64,000 nucleotides of DNA from Metasolibacillus fluoroglycofenilyticus (GTDB lineage: Bacteria > Bacillota > Bacilli > Bacillales_A > Planococcaceae): positions 868,001 through 932,000 of the forward strand of contig NZ_PYWK01000001.1 in the NCBI RefSeq assembly GCF_003049645.1. The letters run 5' to 3'. The notes beneath the pieces were generated by a model that did not search any database, was not told the DNA's origin, and saw only the letters and a program-made list of their open reading frames with translations. The position numbers and the translations under genes were made by a program. Of this stretch, positions 38,018 to 46,342 are shown piece by piece (the first letter of the stretch is position 1; the number at the start of each line of letters is the position of its first letter).

Positions 38018-38650
38018 ATGAATTTTAATCAAAAAATTACTTCACTACATTTAGATGTATTAAAGGAAATCGGGAATATCGGTGCTGCACACGGAGCGAC
38101 TGCTCTATCAGATTTATTAAATAAAAAAATTGATATGCAAGTACCTAAAGTCGAAATGGTAACCTTTGAACATATGATGGAGCTAGCAGGAGGCTCTGAA
38201 ACAGTTGTAGTTGGTGTTTTTTTAAGAATCGAAGGGGATATTGAGGGCAGTATGTTTTTCATCTTACCGATTGAGCAGGCGAACCGTTTTATTCGTCGCT
38301 TAATTCATGATGAGACATTTGATTTTTACAAGACCCCTGTGTCAGAGCTTGCATTGTCAGCTATGCAGGAAATGGGCAATATTTTATCGGGCTCTTATTT
38401 ATCGGCTTTATCAGATTTCACGAAGTTAAAAATCTATCCGACTGTACCGGGATTAAGTGTTGATATGTTCGGCGCTATTATTAGTACAGGTTTAATCGAG
38501 TTATCTCAAGTAAGCGACCATGTTATCGTTATTAACACATCCATTTTTGAAGAAGATATTGCACTCGACGAAGCTGTACATGGCCATTTTTTCTTGTTAC
38601 CAGACCCAGATTCGTTTGCAACAATTTTCAAGGTGTTAGGTGTATCGTAG
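38018..38650 (+). CDS. cheC: CheY-P phosphatase CheC
   Basis: 210 residues. Two CheC active sites are visible: Glu17/Asn20 in KEIGNIGAAH and Glu118/Asn121 in QEMGNILSGS. It dephosphorylates CheY-P and binds CheD for adaptation. cheD begins directly after its TAG. Confidence 0.95.
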   Translation: MNFNQKITSLHLDVLKEIGNIGAAHGATALSDLLNKKIDMQVPKVEMVTFEHMMELAGGSETVVVGVFLRIEGDIEGSMFFILPIEQANRFIRRLIHDETFDFYKTPVSELALSAMQEMGNILSGSYLSALSDFTKLKIYPTVPGLSVDMFGAIISTGLIELSQVSDHVIVINTSIFEEDIALDEAVHGHFFLLPDPDSFATIFKVLGVS

Positions 38651-39148
38651 ATGCTAGTGTCTAACACAATTGTTAAAGTAGGTATTGCACAAATGGATGT
38701 AGTAAAGGCTCCCCACACAATTCGCACATCTGGCTTAGGGTCGTGTGTCGGTGTCGTGATTTATGACGAAACAAAACAAATCGCTGGTTTAATTCATGTT
38801 ATGCTTCCTGATTCGAGTTTAGGTAAAGTAGATGCAACAAATGTAGCAAAATTTGCTGACACAGGTATTAAGGCGTTATTAGATTTGCTAAAAGCTGAGG
38901 GCGTTCAAACATTTAAACTAAAGGCTAAAATCGCCGGTGGTGCACAAATGTTCCAATTCACGTCTGATAAAAGCTCGATGCGTATTGGACCGCGTAATGT
39001 AGAAGCTGTGAAAAATGAACTGAGCAAATATAAAATTCCTCTTATTGCAGAGGACACAGGTGGAAACAGTGGTCGAACAATTGAATTTAACCCTGTTACG
39101 AGCATGTTAAATATTCGTACAGTGAACCGAGGGGTGAGTGAAATATAA
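38651..39148 (+). CDS. cheD: chemoreceptor glutamine deamidase CheD
   Basis: 165 residues. The catalytic cysteine is Cys32 in [10 protein letters not shown] and the catalytic histidine is His49 in [10 protein letters not shown]. It deamidates receptor glutamines and activates CheC. It abuts cheC, and its stop overlaps the next gene by one base (TAATG). Confidence 0.96.
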   Translation: MLVSNTIVKVGIAQMDVVKAPHTIRTSGLGSCVGVVIYDETKQIAGLIHVMLPDSSLGKVDATNVAKFADTGIKALLDLLKAEGVQTFKLKAKIAGGAQMFQFTSDKSSMRIGPRNVEAVKNELSKYKIPLIAEDTGGNSGRTIEFNPVTSMLNIRTVNRGVSEI

Positions 39149-39525
39149 TGCTTGGTTCGATTTTAATTAACTGTTGGGTTGCGCTATTTAGTTTTACGGC
39201 GTATTTCGTCTATGCAATTCAAAATCCATTAGCGACACCAATCCCAACAATCGGAATGTCATTGGGTGTAGCGGCGATTGGCTTTATCATCGTATTCCCG
39301 CTGCGATATGTCTTAGGCTATATTTTTTATACACCAGAAGAAATTGTCTTTAGCGAAGAACATGATGAAGTTGCTGAAATCACCACTTCTGAGGAGCAAC
39401 CATTTGTACAGCAAAATGCTACATCAACAGTCGAATTTGCTGATGAAAGTACAGAGGATATCGCACAAGTTGTGCGCACGATGATGCATAGGGAAGATGA
39501 AATGGTAAAGAGCCCTTCTTCTTAA
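39148..39525 (+). CDS. small two-helix membrane protein of unknown function, last gene of the fla/che unit
   Basis: 125 residues. Two hydrophobic helices (about 3-23 and 35-60) are followed by an acidic cytoplasmic tail (EEHDEVAEITTSEEQ...) ending in basic/Ser residues. I do not recognise a family. It overlaps cheD by one base, so it is translated with the che genes, and a strong terminator follows. There is no equivalent between cheD and sigD in B. subtilis as I remember it. A receptor-array or motor accessory role is a guess. Confidence 0.85.
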   Translation: MLGSILINCWVALFSFTAYFVYAIQNPLATPIPTIGMSLGVAAIGFIIVFPLRYVLGYIFYTPEEIVFSEEHDEVAEITTSEEQPFVQQNATSTVEFADESTEDIAQVVRTMMHREDEMVKSPSS

Positions 39526-39543
39526 TGCTAAATCAAGAAATAT

Positions 39544-39590
39544 AGAACTGTTTAGAAGCATTGAAGATTTTCTGAACAGTTCTTTTTTTG
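39544..39590 (+). terminator. terminator at the end of the fla/che operon, before sigD
   Basis: Perfect 9-bp stem AGAACTGTT (39544-39552) with AACAGTTCT (39575-39583), followed by a run of T residues to 39589. It separates sigD from the fla/che operon. Confidence 0.88.
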
Positions 39591-39632
39591 TTAAAATGTG
39601 TCTAACGTACATATGAAAAATATGAATAAATT

Positions 39633-39641
39633 TGTTATAAT
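39633..39641 (+). promoter_or_regulatory. candidate extended -10 promoter for sigD
   Basis: TGTTATAAT is a textbook extended -10 (TGnTATAAT), with a second TATAAT at 39645-39650. No clear -35. Transcription would start near 39648-39657, just before the hairpin at 39658. Confidence 0.5.
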
Positions 39642-39657
39642 CATTATAATAATACTT

Positions 39658-39697
39658 TATGTCGACACAGTGACACAGCTCTCACTGTAGCGACATA
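39658..39697 (+). promoter_or_regulatory. long hairpin/inverted repeat in the sigD leader
   Basis: TATGTCG pairs with CGACATA and, after a 2-base mismatch, ACAGTGA pairs with TCACTGT, giving 14 paired positions with an 8-base loop. No T-run follows, so it is not a simple terminator. It may be an mRNA-stabilising 5' hairpin or a protein-binding operator directly downstream of the promoter. Confidence 0.65.
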
Positions 39698-39765
39698 AAA
39701 TCTATGGCAATTCGCTTGAATAAGTTGACAGAGGCACGATTGATTTCAAAGAGAGGTGGATACGT

Positions 39766-40536
39766 GTGACACAACCGATGGTAAATGATGAGCAAAATCT
39801 TTGGCATAGCTGGACGATGGAGCGAGATGTAGAAGCTGGCAATCAATTAATAAAAAAATATAAACCGCTTGTATCTTATCATGTGCAGCGTATCGGGGCT
39901 GGGTTACCTAAAAATGTTTCGAGAGATGACTTATATAGTCTAGGCATGATGGGGTTATTCGATGCTTTAAATAAGTTTGATATAAAGAGAGATTTAAAGT
40001 TTGACACATATGCGTCCTTTCGTGTAAGAGGCGCGATTATAGACGGTTTACGCAAGGAAGACTGGCTACCGCGCTCAGCCCGAGAAAAAGCCAAGAGGCT
40101 TGAGGCGCAAATTGAGGCACTTGAGCAAAAGCTAATGCGTCATGCCACACCAGAGGAATTAGCAGAGCATATGCAATTACCAATTGAAGAAATCTATCAA
40201 ACGGTGCAAGAGCACTTTTTCTCAAATGTGTTGTCGATTAATGAGCAGCAAGATCAAGAAGAGGTGGAAGGAAAAACATTTGTTATACGCGATGATGATA
40301 CGCGTACACCAGAGCAGGAAGTTGTGCATAACGAGCTTCTAGCCGATTTAGGGCGCAATATTGAAAAGCTTAATGAAAAAGAGCAGCTTGTGCTGAGCTT
40401 ATTTTATACCGAAGAGATGACGCTCACAGAAATTGGCGAAATGCTCGAATTATCAACTTCTCGAATATCACAAATTCACTCAAAGGCGTTATTTAAGCTA
40501 AGGAAGTTTTTATCGTCAGAAGTCATTAATTCATAG
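39766..40536 (+). CDS. sigD: flagellar sigma factor SigD (FliA, sigma-28)
   Basis: 256 residues from GTG 39766 with GAGAGGTGG upstream. Region 2 (DDLYSLGMMGLFDALNKFD, YASFRVRGAIIDGLR), region 3 (SAREKAKRLEAQ) and region 4 helix-turn-helix (MTLTEIGEMLELSTSRISQIHSKA, partly quoted) are intact. It directs RNA polymerase to flagellin, stator and autolysin genes. Here it has its own promoter region after a terminator. A 12-base gap follows to the next gene. Confidence 0.96.
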   Translation: MTQPMVNDEQNLWHSWTMERDVEAGNQLIKKYKPLVSYHVQRIGAGLPKNVSRDDLYSLGMMGLFDALNKFDIKRDLKFDTYASFRVRGAIIDGLRKEDWLPRSAREKAKRLEAQIEALEQKLMRHATPEELAEHMQLPIEEIYQTVQEHFFSNVLSINEQQDQEEVEGKTFVIRDDDTRTPEQEVVHNELLADLGRNIEKLNEKEQLVLSLFYTEEMTLTEIGEMLELSTSRISQIHSKALFKLRKFLSSEVINS

Positions 40537-40547
40537 GAGTGATTAGC

Positions 40548-40850
40548 ATGAGTTTAAAGGGTGTGGAATTACAAATCGCAATTCCTAAAACTTTTGATGC
40601 TGGGAAAATGGCTGACCAGCAGCATCAAAATAATATACTTCAACAAATGCATGCCAATGAAGCACTAAAAAAAGAATTAGAGCGAAAGCAAAAAACAGTG
40701 AATGATACTGAAAATTTAGATGCCATTTCAGACGAAGAAAGCCACAATGAGGCAAATGCTGAGCAGCAAAAAAAGAAAAAGCAAACAAAAGAGGAAAAAG
40801 AAAAAGCACATCACCCGTTTAAAGGAAACTTTATTGACTATAGCGGATAG
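40548..40850 (+). CDS. small charged protein of unknown function between sigD and swrB
   Basis: 100 residues from ATG 40548, with TAGGAGTG upstream. The N-terminal ~30 residues look like a folded or binding motif (VELQIAIPKTFDAGKMADQQ). The rest is strongly Glu/Lys/Gln-rich coil ending in a short conserved-looking HHPFKGNFIDYSG tail. No signal peptide or membrane segment. I do not recognise a named family. Its position in the sigD unit suggests a motility-linked role. Confidence 0.8.
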   Translation: MSLKGVELQIAIPKTFDAGKMADQQHQNNILQQMHANEALKKELERKQKTVNDTENLDAISDEESHNEANAEQQKKKKQTKEEKEKAHHPFKGNFIDYSG

Positions 40851-40858
40851 GAGAAAGC

Positions 40859-41419
40859 ATGAATTCAGTTATTAGTGTTTTATTGATAGGGCTTATTATT
40901 TCACAGCTTATTATTTTTTATTTAATTATCATCTTGAATAATAAAGTGGCTAAATTTAAAGATTTAGAAATTAGACAAGATCAGTTAATGCAGGAAATGG
41001 ACGATGCTATCGGTGTTTATTTAATTGAAATGCGCGAGGAAAATGATCGCTTGCTGCGCGAATTAAACGAGGCAAAAAACGTGATGCCAAGCGCCCAGCA
41101 AGCTACACAAGAAGTTGCATCAACGTTGGAGATAAGGAATGAGCCGCTGTCTGAAAATATTTTGAAGGAGCAAGTGCAAATCGAAAAGAAAGCCTTTGTC
41201 CCTAAAAATATTGCAGCAAGTGTCTATAGGCAGCACAAGGCAAAGGAGCCTGAAAAACATGAAGCACCGGCAGCAAAACGAGAGCCATTGACACCAGAGC
41301 AACAAATTATTGCTATGTATAAAAACGGGCAATCTGTTGAAGAAATCGCCAAACAAGCTCAAAAAGGCAAAACAGAAATCGAACTCCTTATTAAATTTCA
41401 TCAGGGGGAGAGCGTCTGA
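40859..41419 (+). CDS. swrB: swarming motility protein SwrB (YlxL)
   Basis: 186 residues. One N-terminal membrane helix (~4-27), a Glu/Lys coiled coil (~30-75), a low-complexity linker, and a small C-terminal helix-turn-helix-like motif (PEQQIIAMYKNGQSVEEIAKQAQKGKTEIELLIKFH, partly quoted). The topology and place after sigD match B. subtilis SwrB, which promotes flagellar export gate activity. The terminator overlaps the stop codon. Confidence 0.88.
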   Translation: MNSVISVLLIGLIISQLIIFYLIIILNNKVAKFKDLEIRQDQLMQEMDDAIGVYLIEMREENDRLLRELNEAKNVMPSAQQATQEVASTLEIRNEPLSENILKEQVQIEKKAFVPKNIAASVYRQHKAKEPEKHEAPAAKREPLTPEQQIIAMYKNGQSVEEIAKQAQKGKTEIELLIKFHQGESV

Positions 41420-41455
41420 CAAGCATGCAAAGCACTGCTTGTCAGACTTTTTTTG
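41414..41455 (+). terminator. terminator overlapping the swrB stop
   Basis: 12-bp stem GTCTGACAAGCA (41414-41425) with TGCTTGTCAGAC (41436-41447), then 7 T residues. The left arm includes the stop codon of swrB. Confidence 0.92.
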
Positions 41456-41463
41456 TTAAGAAA

Positions 41464-41625
41464 TTTATCCCGTATTAACAGGCTGTAAGACCCCCACTTC
41501 AAAACAACAGATAAAATCAAGATGTTTAAGTGGGGGATCCAACAGCCTGTAAAAACCCGATTGGTGAAACTACCAATCAGTGGGGGATGAAGAAAACCCC
41601 CACTGATTGAAGGTTCACTTTATAG
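41464..41625 (+). repeat. R2 palindromic repeat, copy A
   Basis: Starts TTTATCCCGTATTAACA and ends TTCACTTTATAG, the exact limits shared with copy B at 61919-62174. Three stems: ACAGGCTGT/ACAGCCTGT enclosing CCCCCACTT/AAGTGGGGG, a short GATTGGT/ACCAATC, and a perfect 13-bp CAATCAGTGGGGG/CCCCCACTGATTG. No open frame. Lies just after the swrB terminator, before the rpsB promoter. Confidence 0.85.
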
Positions 41626-41688
41626 AATTTTGCATTGTGGATAGTTTTCTGGCAAAACAATAATAGGAACCACTCTTTTATTAATTAG

Positions 41689-41717
41689 TTGCAAGCTGTC
41701 CAAAAGTATGCTATATT
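41689..41717 (+). promoter_or_regulatory. sigma-A promoter of the rpsB unit
   Basis: TTGCAA (41689-41694), 17-base spacer, TATATT (41712-41717). Start site expected near 41724, giving a ~117-base leader. Confidence 0.7.
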
Positions 41718-41741
41718 TTATAGCGGTGTTAACAATACACA

Positions 41742-41805
41742 CGTATTTTGATGTAGTAAGTGGTGCTCTATATTATAGAGTTACTTGTTGCAGATGACAA
41801 ATACG
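41742..41805 (+). promoter_or_regulatory. structured rpsB leader, possible autoregulation site
   Basis: CGTATTT (41742-41748) pairs with AAATACG (41799-41805) and encloses a second stem, CTCTAT/ATAGAG extended by GTAAGT/ACTTGT. The closing arm runs into GGAGGG. Such a fold could bind free S2, but this is inference; the real ribosome site for rpsB is TAGGAGG at about 41827-41833. Confidence 0.45.
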
Positions 41806-41840
41806 GAGGGAAAAAACCAAACAATTAGGAGGAACTAAAC

Positions 41841-42569
41841 ATGTCAGTAATTTCAATGAAACAATTACTTGAAGCTGGTGTACATTTCGGTCACCAAACA
41901 CGCCGTTGGAACCCAAAAATGAAAAAATACATTTTTGTTGAGCGTAACGGTATTTATATTATCGATTTACAAAAAACAGTTAAAAAATTAGAAGAGGCTT
42001 ATGACTTCATGCGTCAAGTTGGCGAAGAAGGCGGAAAAGTACTTTTCGTTGGTACTAAAAAACAAGCACAAGAAGCGATTAAAGAAGAAGCTGAGCGTTC
42101 AGGTAACTACTACATCAACCAACGTTGGTTAGGTGGTACTTTAACAAACTTCGGTACAATTCAAAAACGTGTTGCACGTATGAAAGAAATCGAAAAAATG
42201 GAAGAAGATGGTATATTCGAAGTTCTTCCTAAAAAAGAAGTTATTCAAATTAAAAAAGAGCATGAGCGTCTAGTGAAATTCTTAGGCGGTATCCGTGATA
42301 TGTCAGCTATTCCAGATGTAATGTTTGTAGTAGACCCACGTAAAGAGCGTATTGCTGTTGCGGAAGCTCGTAAATTAAACATCCCTCTAGTAGGTATTGT
42401 TGATACAAACTGTGATCCAGATGAAATCGACTATGTAATCCCTGCGAACGATGACGCTATTCGCGCTGTTAAATTATTAACTGCAAAAATGGCTGACGCG
42501 CTAATCGAGTCTAAACAAGGTGAATCAGAAGCTCCAGCTGTTGAAGAAGAAACAGTAGCTGCTGAGTAA
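41841..42569 (+). CDS. rpsB: 30S ribosomal protein S2
   Basis: 242 residues. [22 protein letters not shown] is the standard S2 opening (partly quoted), with [24 protein letters not shown] later and an acidic Glu/Ala tail. Component of the small subunit. Own promoter and leader lie upstream. A terminator separates it from tsf, so tsf depends on read-through or its own start. Confidence 0.98.
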   Translation: MSVISMKQLLEAGVHFGHQTRRWNPKMKKYIFVERNGIYIIDLQKTVKKLEEAYDFMRQVGEEGGKVLFVGTKKQAQEAIKEEAERSGNYYINQRWLGGTLTNFGTIQKRVARMKEIEKMEEDGIFEVLPKKEVIQIKKEHERLVKFLGGIRDMSAIPDVMFVVDPRKERIAVAEARKLNIPLVGIVDTNCDPDEIDYVIPANDDAIRAVKLLTAKMADALIESKQGESEAPAVEEETVAAE

Positions 42570-42588
42570 TTATTCCTTTTTACACAAT

Positions 42589-42625
42589 GGTGATAAGTGG
42601 CTGATCCCTCTTATCACCTTTTTTT
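42589..42625 (+). terminator. terminator/attenuator between rpsB and tsf
   Basis: Perfect 9-bp stem GGTGATAAG (42589-42597) with CTTATCACC (42610-42618) and 7 T residues. With no clear promoter in the ~45 bases before tsf, partial read-through is expected. Confidence 0.9.
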
Positions 42626-42671
42626 GAGAATACAATATTAATTTTATCTATTTCGAGGAGGCACACTTAAA

Positions 42672-43553
42672 ATGGCAATCACTGCACAATTAGTTAAAGA
42701 ATTACGTGAAAAAACTGGCGCTGGTATGATGGACTGTAAAAAAGCGTTAGTAGAAACAGATGGTAACTTAGAAGCGGCAATCGATTTCTTACGTGAAAAA
42801 GGTTTAGCGGCTGCAGGTAAAAAAGCTGACCGCATCGCTGCGGAAGGTACTACTTACATTTTAGAAAATGGCAACGAAGCAATTCTTCTTGAAGTTAATG
42901 CTGAAACAGATTTCGTTGCGAAAAACGACAAGTTCCAAGACCTAGTTGCTAGCTTAGCGGAGCAATTATTAGCTGCGAAACCAGCATCAGTAGAAGCTGC
43001 TTTCGACCTTGAAAAAGACGGTGTTAAAATCGTTGATCAAATTTCTCAAGCTACAGCTACAATTGGAGAAAAAATCTCTTTACGTCGTTTTGAAATCAAA
43101 ACTAAAACAGATGCTGATGCATTTGGCGCATACTTACACATGGGTGGTCGCATCGGTGTATTAGTTACTTTAGAAGGCTCTACAGACGCTGTAGCTGCAA
43201 AGGATATCGCAATGCATATCGCTGCAATTAACCCAACTTACGTATCTCGTGACGAAGTTTCTGCTGAAGAAGTTGAGCGTGAGCGCAAAGTATTAACTGA
43301 ACAAGCTCTAAACGAAGGTAAACCAGAAAACATCGTAGCAAAAATGGTAGAAGGTCGCCTTGGTAAATACTTCGAAGACGTTTGCTTACTTGACCAAACT
43401 TTCGTTAAAAACTCAGACCAAAAAGTTCGTGACTTCGTAAAATCAACTGGTGGTAATGTAACTGCATTCACTCGTTATGCTGTAGGTGAAGGTATTGAAA
43501 AACGCGAAGATAACTTTGCTGAAGAAGTAATGAACCAAGTTAAAGGTAACTAA
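42672..43553 (+). CDS. tsf: elongation factor Ts
   Basis: 293 residues. UBA-like N-terminus and the signature [16 protein letters not shown], then [12 protein letters not shown]. It is the guanine-nucleotide exchange factor for EF-Tu. CGAGGAGGC is the ribosome site. A terminator follows at 43583. Confidence 0.98.
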   Translation: MAITAQLVKELREKTGAGMMDCKKALVETDGNLEAAIDFLREKGLAAAGKKADRIAAEGTTYILENGNEAILLEVNAETDFVAKNDKFQDLVASLAEQLLAAKPASVEAAFDLEKDGVKIVDQISQATATIGEKISLRRFEIKTKTDADAFGAYLHMGGRIGVLVTLEGSTDAVAAKDIAMHIAAINPTYVSRDEVSAEEVERERKVLTEQALNEGKPENIVAKMVEGRLGKYFEDVCLLDQTFVKNSDQKVRDFVKSTGGNVTAFTRYAVGEGIEKREDNFAEEVMNQVKGN

Positions 43554-43582
43554 TCTTATATCTCAAATTGAGAACTACATTT

Positions 43583-43615
43583 AGGGAGCACAGCACTAGC
43601 GTGTTCCCTCTTTTT
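43583..43615 (+). terminator. terminator after tsf
   Basis: AGGGAGCAC (43583-43591) with GTGTTCCCT (43601-43609, one G-T pair), then CTTTTT. pyrH begins 67 bases later. Confidence 0.85.
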
Positions 43616-43682
43616 CAAGCAAAATTCAAGTGAATTAACAAATTTAACTATATTTTAAACATACAAGTGACGGAGGTTTACT

Positions 43683-44408
43683 ATGAGTGTGCCAAAATAC
43701 AAACGTGTAGTAATTAAACTAAGCGGTGAAGCGTTAGCTGGAGAAGCGGGCTTTGGATTAGCGCCAAAAATAATTAAAGATGTTGCAGCTGAAGTGAAGC
43801 AAGTAGTGGATCTTGGTGTAGAAGTGGCAGTAGTAGTAGGCGGAGGAAACATTTGGCGTGGCAAAGTAGGTAGCGAAATGGGAATGGACCGCGCTGCTGC
43901 TGACTATATGGGCATGTTGGCAACTGTTATGAACTCTTTAGCATTACAAGATGCATTAGAGAAATTAGGCATCGAAACACGTGTACAATCATCAATTGTG
44001 ATGACACAGGTTGCTGAACCATACATTCGTCGTAAAGCTGTACGTCATCTTGAGAAAAAGCGCGTTGTTATTTTTGCAGCAGGAACAGGTAACCCATTCT
44101 TCTCTACAGATACAACAGCTGCATTGCGTGCGGCTGAAATCGATGCAGAAGCGATATTAATGGGGAAAAATAATGTGGATGGCATTTACTCAGCGGACCC
44201 AAAAACGGATCCAAACGCAGTAAAATACGATGAGTTATCATACTTAGATGTAATTCAACAAGGGTTACAAGTAATGGATTCAACAGCGTCTACTTTATGT
44301 ATGGACAACGACATTCCATTAATAGTATTCTCATTAATGGAAGAAGGAAATATTAAACGTGCTGTCACGGGCGAAAAAATTGGAACTGTTGTTAGGAGGA
44401 ATTCATAA
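43683..44408 (+). CDS. pyrH: UMP kinase
   Basis: 241 residues. Amino-acid-kinase fold: [23 protein letters not shown], and [17 protein letters not shown]. It makes UDP from UMP, is hexameric, and in Gram-positives is GTP-activated and UTP-inhibited. CGGAGG is the ribosome site. Overlaps frr by one base (TAATG). Confidence 0.97.
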   Translation: MSVPKYKRVVIKLSGEALAGEAGFGLAPKIIKDVAAEVKQVVDLGVEVAVVVGGGNIWRGKVGSEMGMDRAAADYMGMLATVMNSLALQDALEKLGIETRVQSSIVMTQVAEPYIRRKAVRHLEKKRVVIFAAGTGNPFFSTDTTAALRAAEIDAEAILMGKNNVDGIYSADPKTDPNAVKYDELSYLDVIQQGLQVMDSTASTLCMDNDIPLIVFSLMEEGNIKRAVTGEKIGTVVRRNS

Positions 44409-44965
44409 TGGCAAAGCAAGTTTTAGAACAAGCAAAAGATAAAATGGAAAAATCATTGAGCGCATATTCACGTGAACTAGCATCTATTCGTGCTGGACGT
44501 GCCAACGCATCATTATTAGACCGCATTTCTATCGATTACTATGGTGCCCCAACACCAATTAACCAATTAGCGGGGATTTCAGTACCAGAAGCTCGTCTTT
44601 TAGTGATTTCACCTTATGATAAAACAGCATTAGGTGAAATAGAAAAGGCAATTATGAAGTCAGATATTGGTATTACACCAACAAATGACGGAACGGTTAT
44701 TCGTTTAGCAATTCCTGCATTAACAGAAGAACGTCGTAAAGAGCTTGTGAAGCAAGTGAAAAAGGAAGCTGAGGATGCAAAAATCGCAGTTCGTAACGTT
44801 CGTCGTGATGCGAATGATGAATTGAAAAAGCTTGAAAAAGGCGGCGAAATTACAGAGGATGATCTGCGCGGCTATAATGATGATATTCAAAAGCTAACAG
44901 ACGAATTTATCACAAAAATCGACGATGTAACAAAAGAAAAAGAACAAGAAATTTTATCTGTATAA
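44408..44965 (+). CDS. frr: ribosome recycling factor
   Basis: 185 residues. Three-helix bundle signature [23 protein letters not shown] (partly quoted) and the RRDAND motif. With EF-G it splits post-termination ribosomes. GTTAGGAGG is the ribosome site inside the end of pyrH. A terminator follows. Confidence 0.97.
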   Translation: MAKQVLEQAKDKMEKSLSAYSRELASIRAGRANASLLDRISIDYYGAPTPINQLAGISVPEARLLVISPYDKTALGEIEKAIMKSDIGITPTNDGTVIRLAIPALTEERRKELVKQVKKEAEDAKIAVRNVRRDANDELKKLEKGGEITEDDLRGYNDDIQKLTDEFITKIDDVTKEKEQEILSV

Positions 44966-44991
44966 TGACGATAGAACTTTAAGTGAATTAA

Positions 44992-45020
44992 GGCGTCCTT
45001 TCAAACAGGACGTCTTTTTT
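44992..45020 (+). terminator. terminator after frr
   Basis: GGCGTCCT (44992-44999) with AGGACGTC (45007-45014, one G-T pair), followed by 6 T residues. Confidence 0.88.
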
Positions 45021-45556
45021 ATCTTGATGGATAGACCTTTGCTTAATTCAATGAGTGGTAAAAGAAAAGGCTGAATCATAAATTATTTACATACTATCAA
45101 AAGATAATGAATACATGTTGTGGTGGAAGGCGTAATTAGGAAATTTCCATGCTATGACCGGTGGAATATGGCAATTACTAACGAGGGCGAATAGGTTGAC
45201 ATATGTCAAAGAAATTAATAATAAAACACCTTATATTATGAGACGCGTATGTTAAAATATATTAGAGATATAATTGATTGTTCTATTACTTTAATCAATT
45301 ATGCCTATACTAACTCTAGTCTAGATTTTTTCGAGCTTGCGTAAGTAGTTGTTTTTCAAAATATATGACATCCGCCACAACTATATCTTAATTCAATGAA
45401 TATTTAATTACGATTGAATCAAAGTAGGCATTTAATTTGCCATCTGTAGTGGGAAAAGCTGAATCAAGATAGAGTGCCGTAGGTGTATGCAATACTATCA
45501 TGATGTCTGAATACGATAAAATAGGTCCGATATGCAAGTAGTTGGAGGAATAGGCT
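45021..45556. other. long non-coding spacer between frr and uppS
   Basis: About 535 bases with no supportable gene. It contains the promoter-like palindrome at 45196-45224, an AATTGATT/AATCAATT inverted pair near 45270-45302, and otherwise AT-rich sequence. Its length is unusual for this gene order. A further short frame on the minus strand overlapping uppS is not supported. Confidence 0.5.
45196..45224 (+). promoter_or_regulatory. candidate uppS-unit promoter with palindromic -35
   Basis: TTGACA (45196-45201), 17-base spacer, TAATAA (45219-45224). The -35 lies within a perfect 14-base palindrome TTGACATATGTCAA (45196-45209), which could bind a dimeric regulator. About 330 bases before uppS. 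Confidence 0.45.
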
Positions 45557-46342
45557 ATGTTTAAAAAGCTGTTAGGAAAAAAAATAAATAAAAATGAAAT
45601 CGAATATAATAGCAAGAGCTTAATTGATGCAGAGGTTCCTTCGCATATTGCGATTATTATGGACGGCAATGGTAGATGGGCGAAAAAGCGTGCGATGCCA
45701 AGAATTGCCGGACATCATGAAGGAATGAAAACTGTGCGGAAAATTACGCGCTATGCTTGTGATTTAGGTGTGGATATTTTAACATTATACGCTTTTTCAA
45801 CGGAAAATTGGAAGCGCCCTAAATCGGAAGTTGAGTTTTTAATGGGACTACCCGAACAATTTCTTAATTCCTTTTTACCAGAGCTGATGGAGCGCAATAT
45901 TCGAGTGCAAATGATTGGAGATGTGGAAAGCTTGCCTATGCATACGCAGAAGGCTTTACACCATGCAATCAATACAACAAAGCATAATACGGGCTTAATT
46001 TTAAATTTTGCGATGAATTATGGTAGTCGTGCAGAGCTTGTGCTAGCAATGAAGCATATTATGCAGGAAGTGGCAGCAGGCAAGCTAACAATTGATGAGG
46101 TAACAGAAGAGCATATTAGTGCTAATTTAATGACTTCCCATTTACCTGAGCCAGATTTATTGATTCGCACAAGTGGAGAAGTACGTTTAAGCAATTTTAT
46201 GTTGTGGCAGCTAGCCTATACTGAATTTTTATTTACAGATACGCTATGGCCAGATTTTGATGAGCAATGCTTATTAAAGGCAGTCCAGCAGTATCAGCAA
46301 CGAAATAGACGGTATGGCGGGCTGAAAGGAGAAGAGCAGTAG
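45557..46342 (+). CDS. uppS: undecaprenyl diphosphate synthase (isoprenyl transferase)
   Basis: 261 residues. Catalytic Asp36 in IIMDGNGRWAKKR, plus ENWKRP and the C-terminal RTSGEVRLSNFMLWQLAYTE. It condenses isopentenyl diphosphate onto farnesyl diphosphate to make the C55 carrier for wall synthesis. TTGGAGG is upstream. Overlaps cdsA by one base. Confidence 0.97.
   Translation: MFKKLLGKKINKNEIEYNSKSLIDAEVPSHIAIIMDGNGRWAKKRAMPRIAGHHEGMKTVRKITRYACDLGVDILTLYAFSTENWKRPKSEVEFLMGLPEQFLNSFLPELMERNIRVQMIGDVESLPMHTQKALHHAINTTKHNTGLILNFAMNYGSRAELVLAMKHIMQEVAAGKLTIDEVTEEHISANLMTSHLPEPDLLIRTSGEVRLSNFMLWQLAYTEFLFTDTLWPDFDEQCLLKAVQQYQQRNRRYGGLKGEEQ

Noticed and set aside
41464-41625. R2 as a CRISPR-like array
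   Set aside because: There are only single palindromes, no regularly spaced identical repeats, and no cas genes in the window.
45388-45669. 93-codon minus-strand frame across the uppS start
   Set aside because: Overlaps the uppS coding start and leader, no ribosome site, and no recognisable domain.
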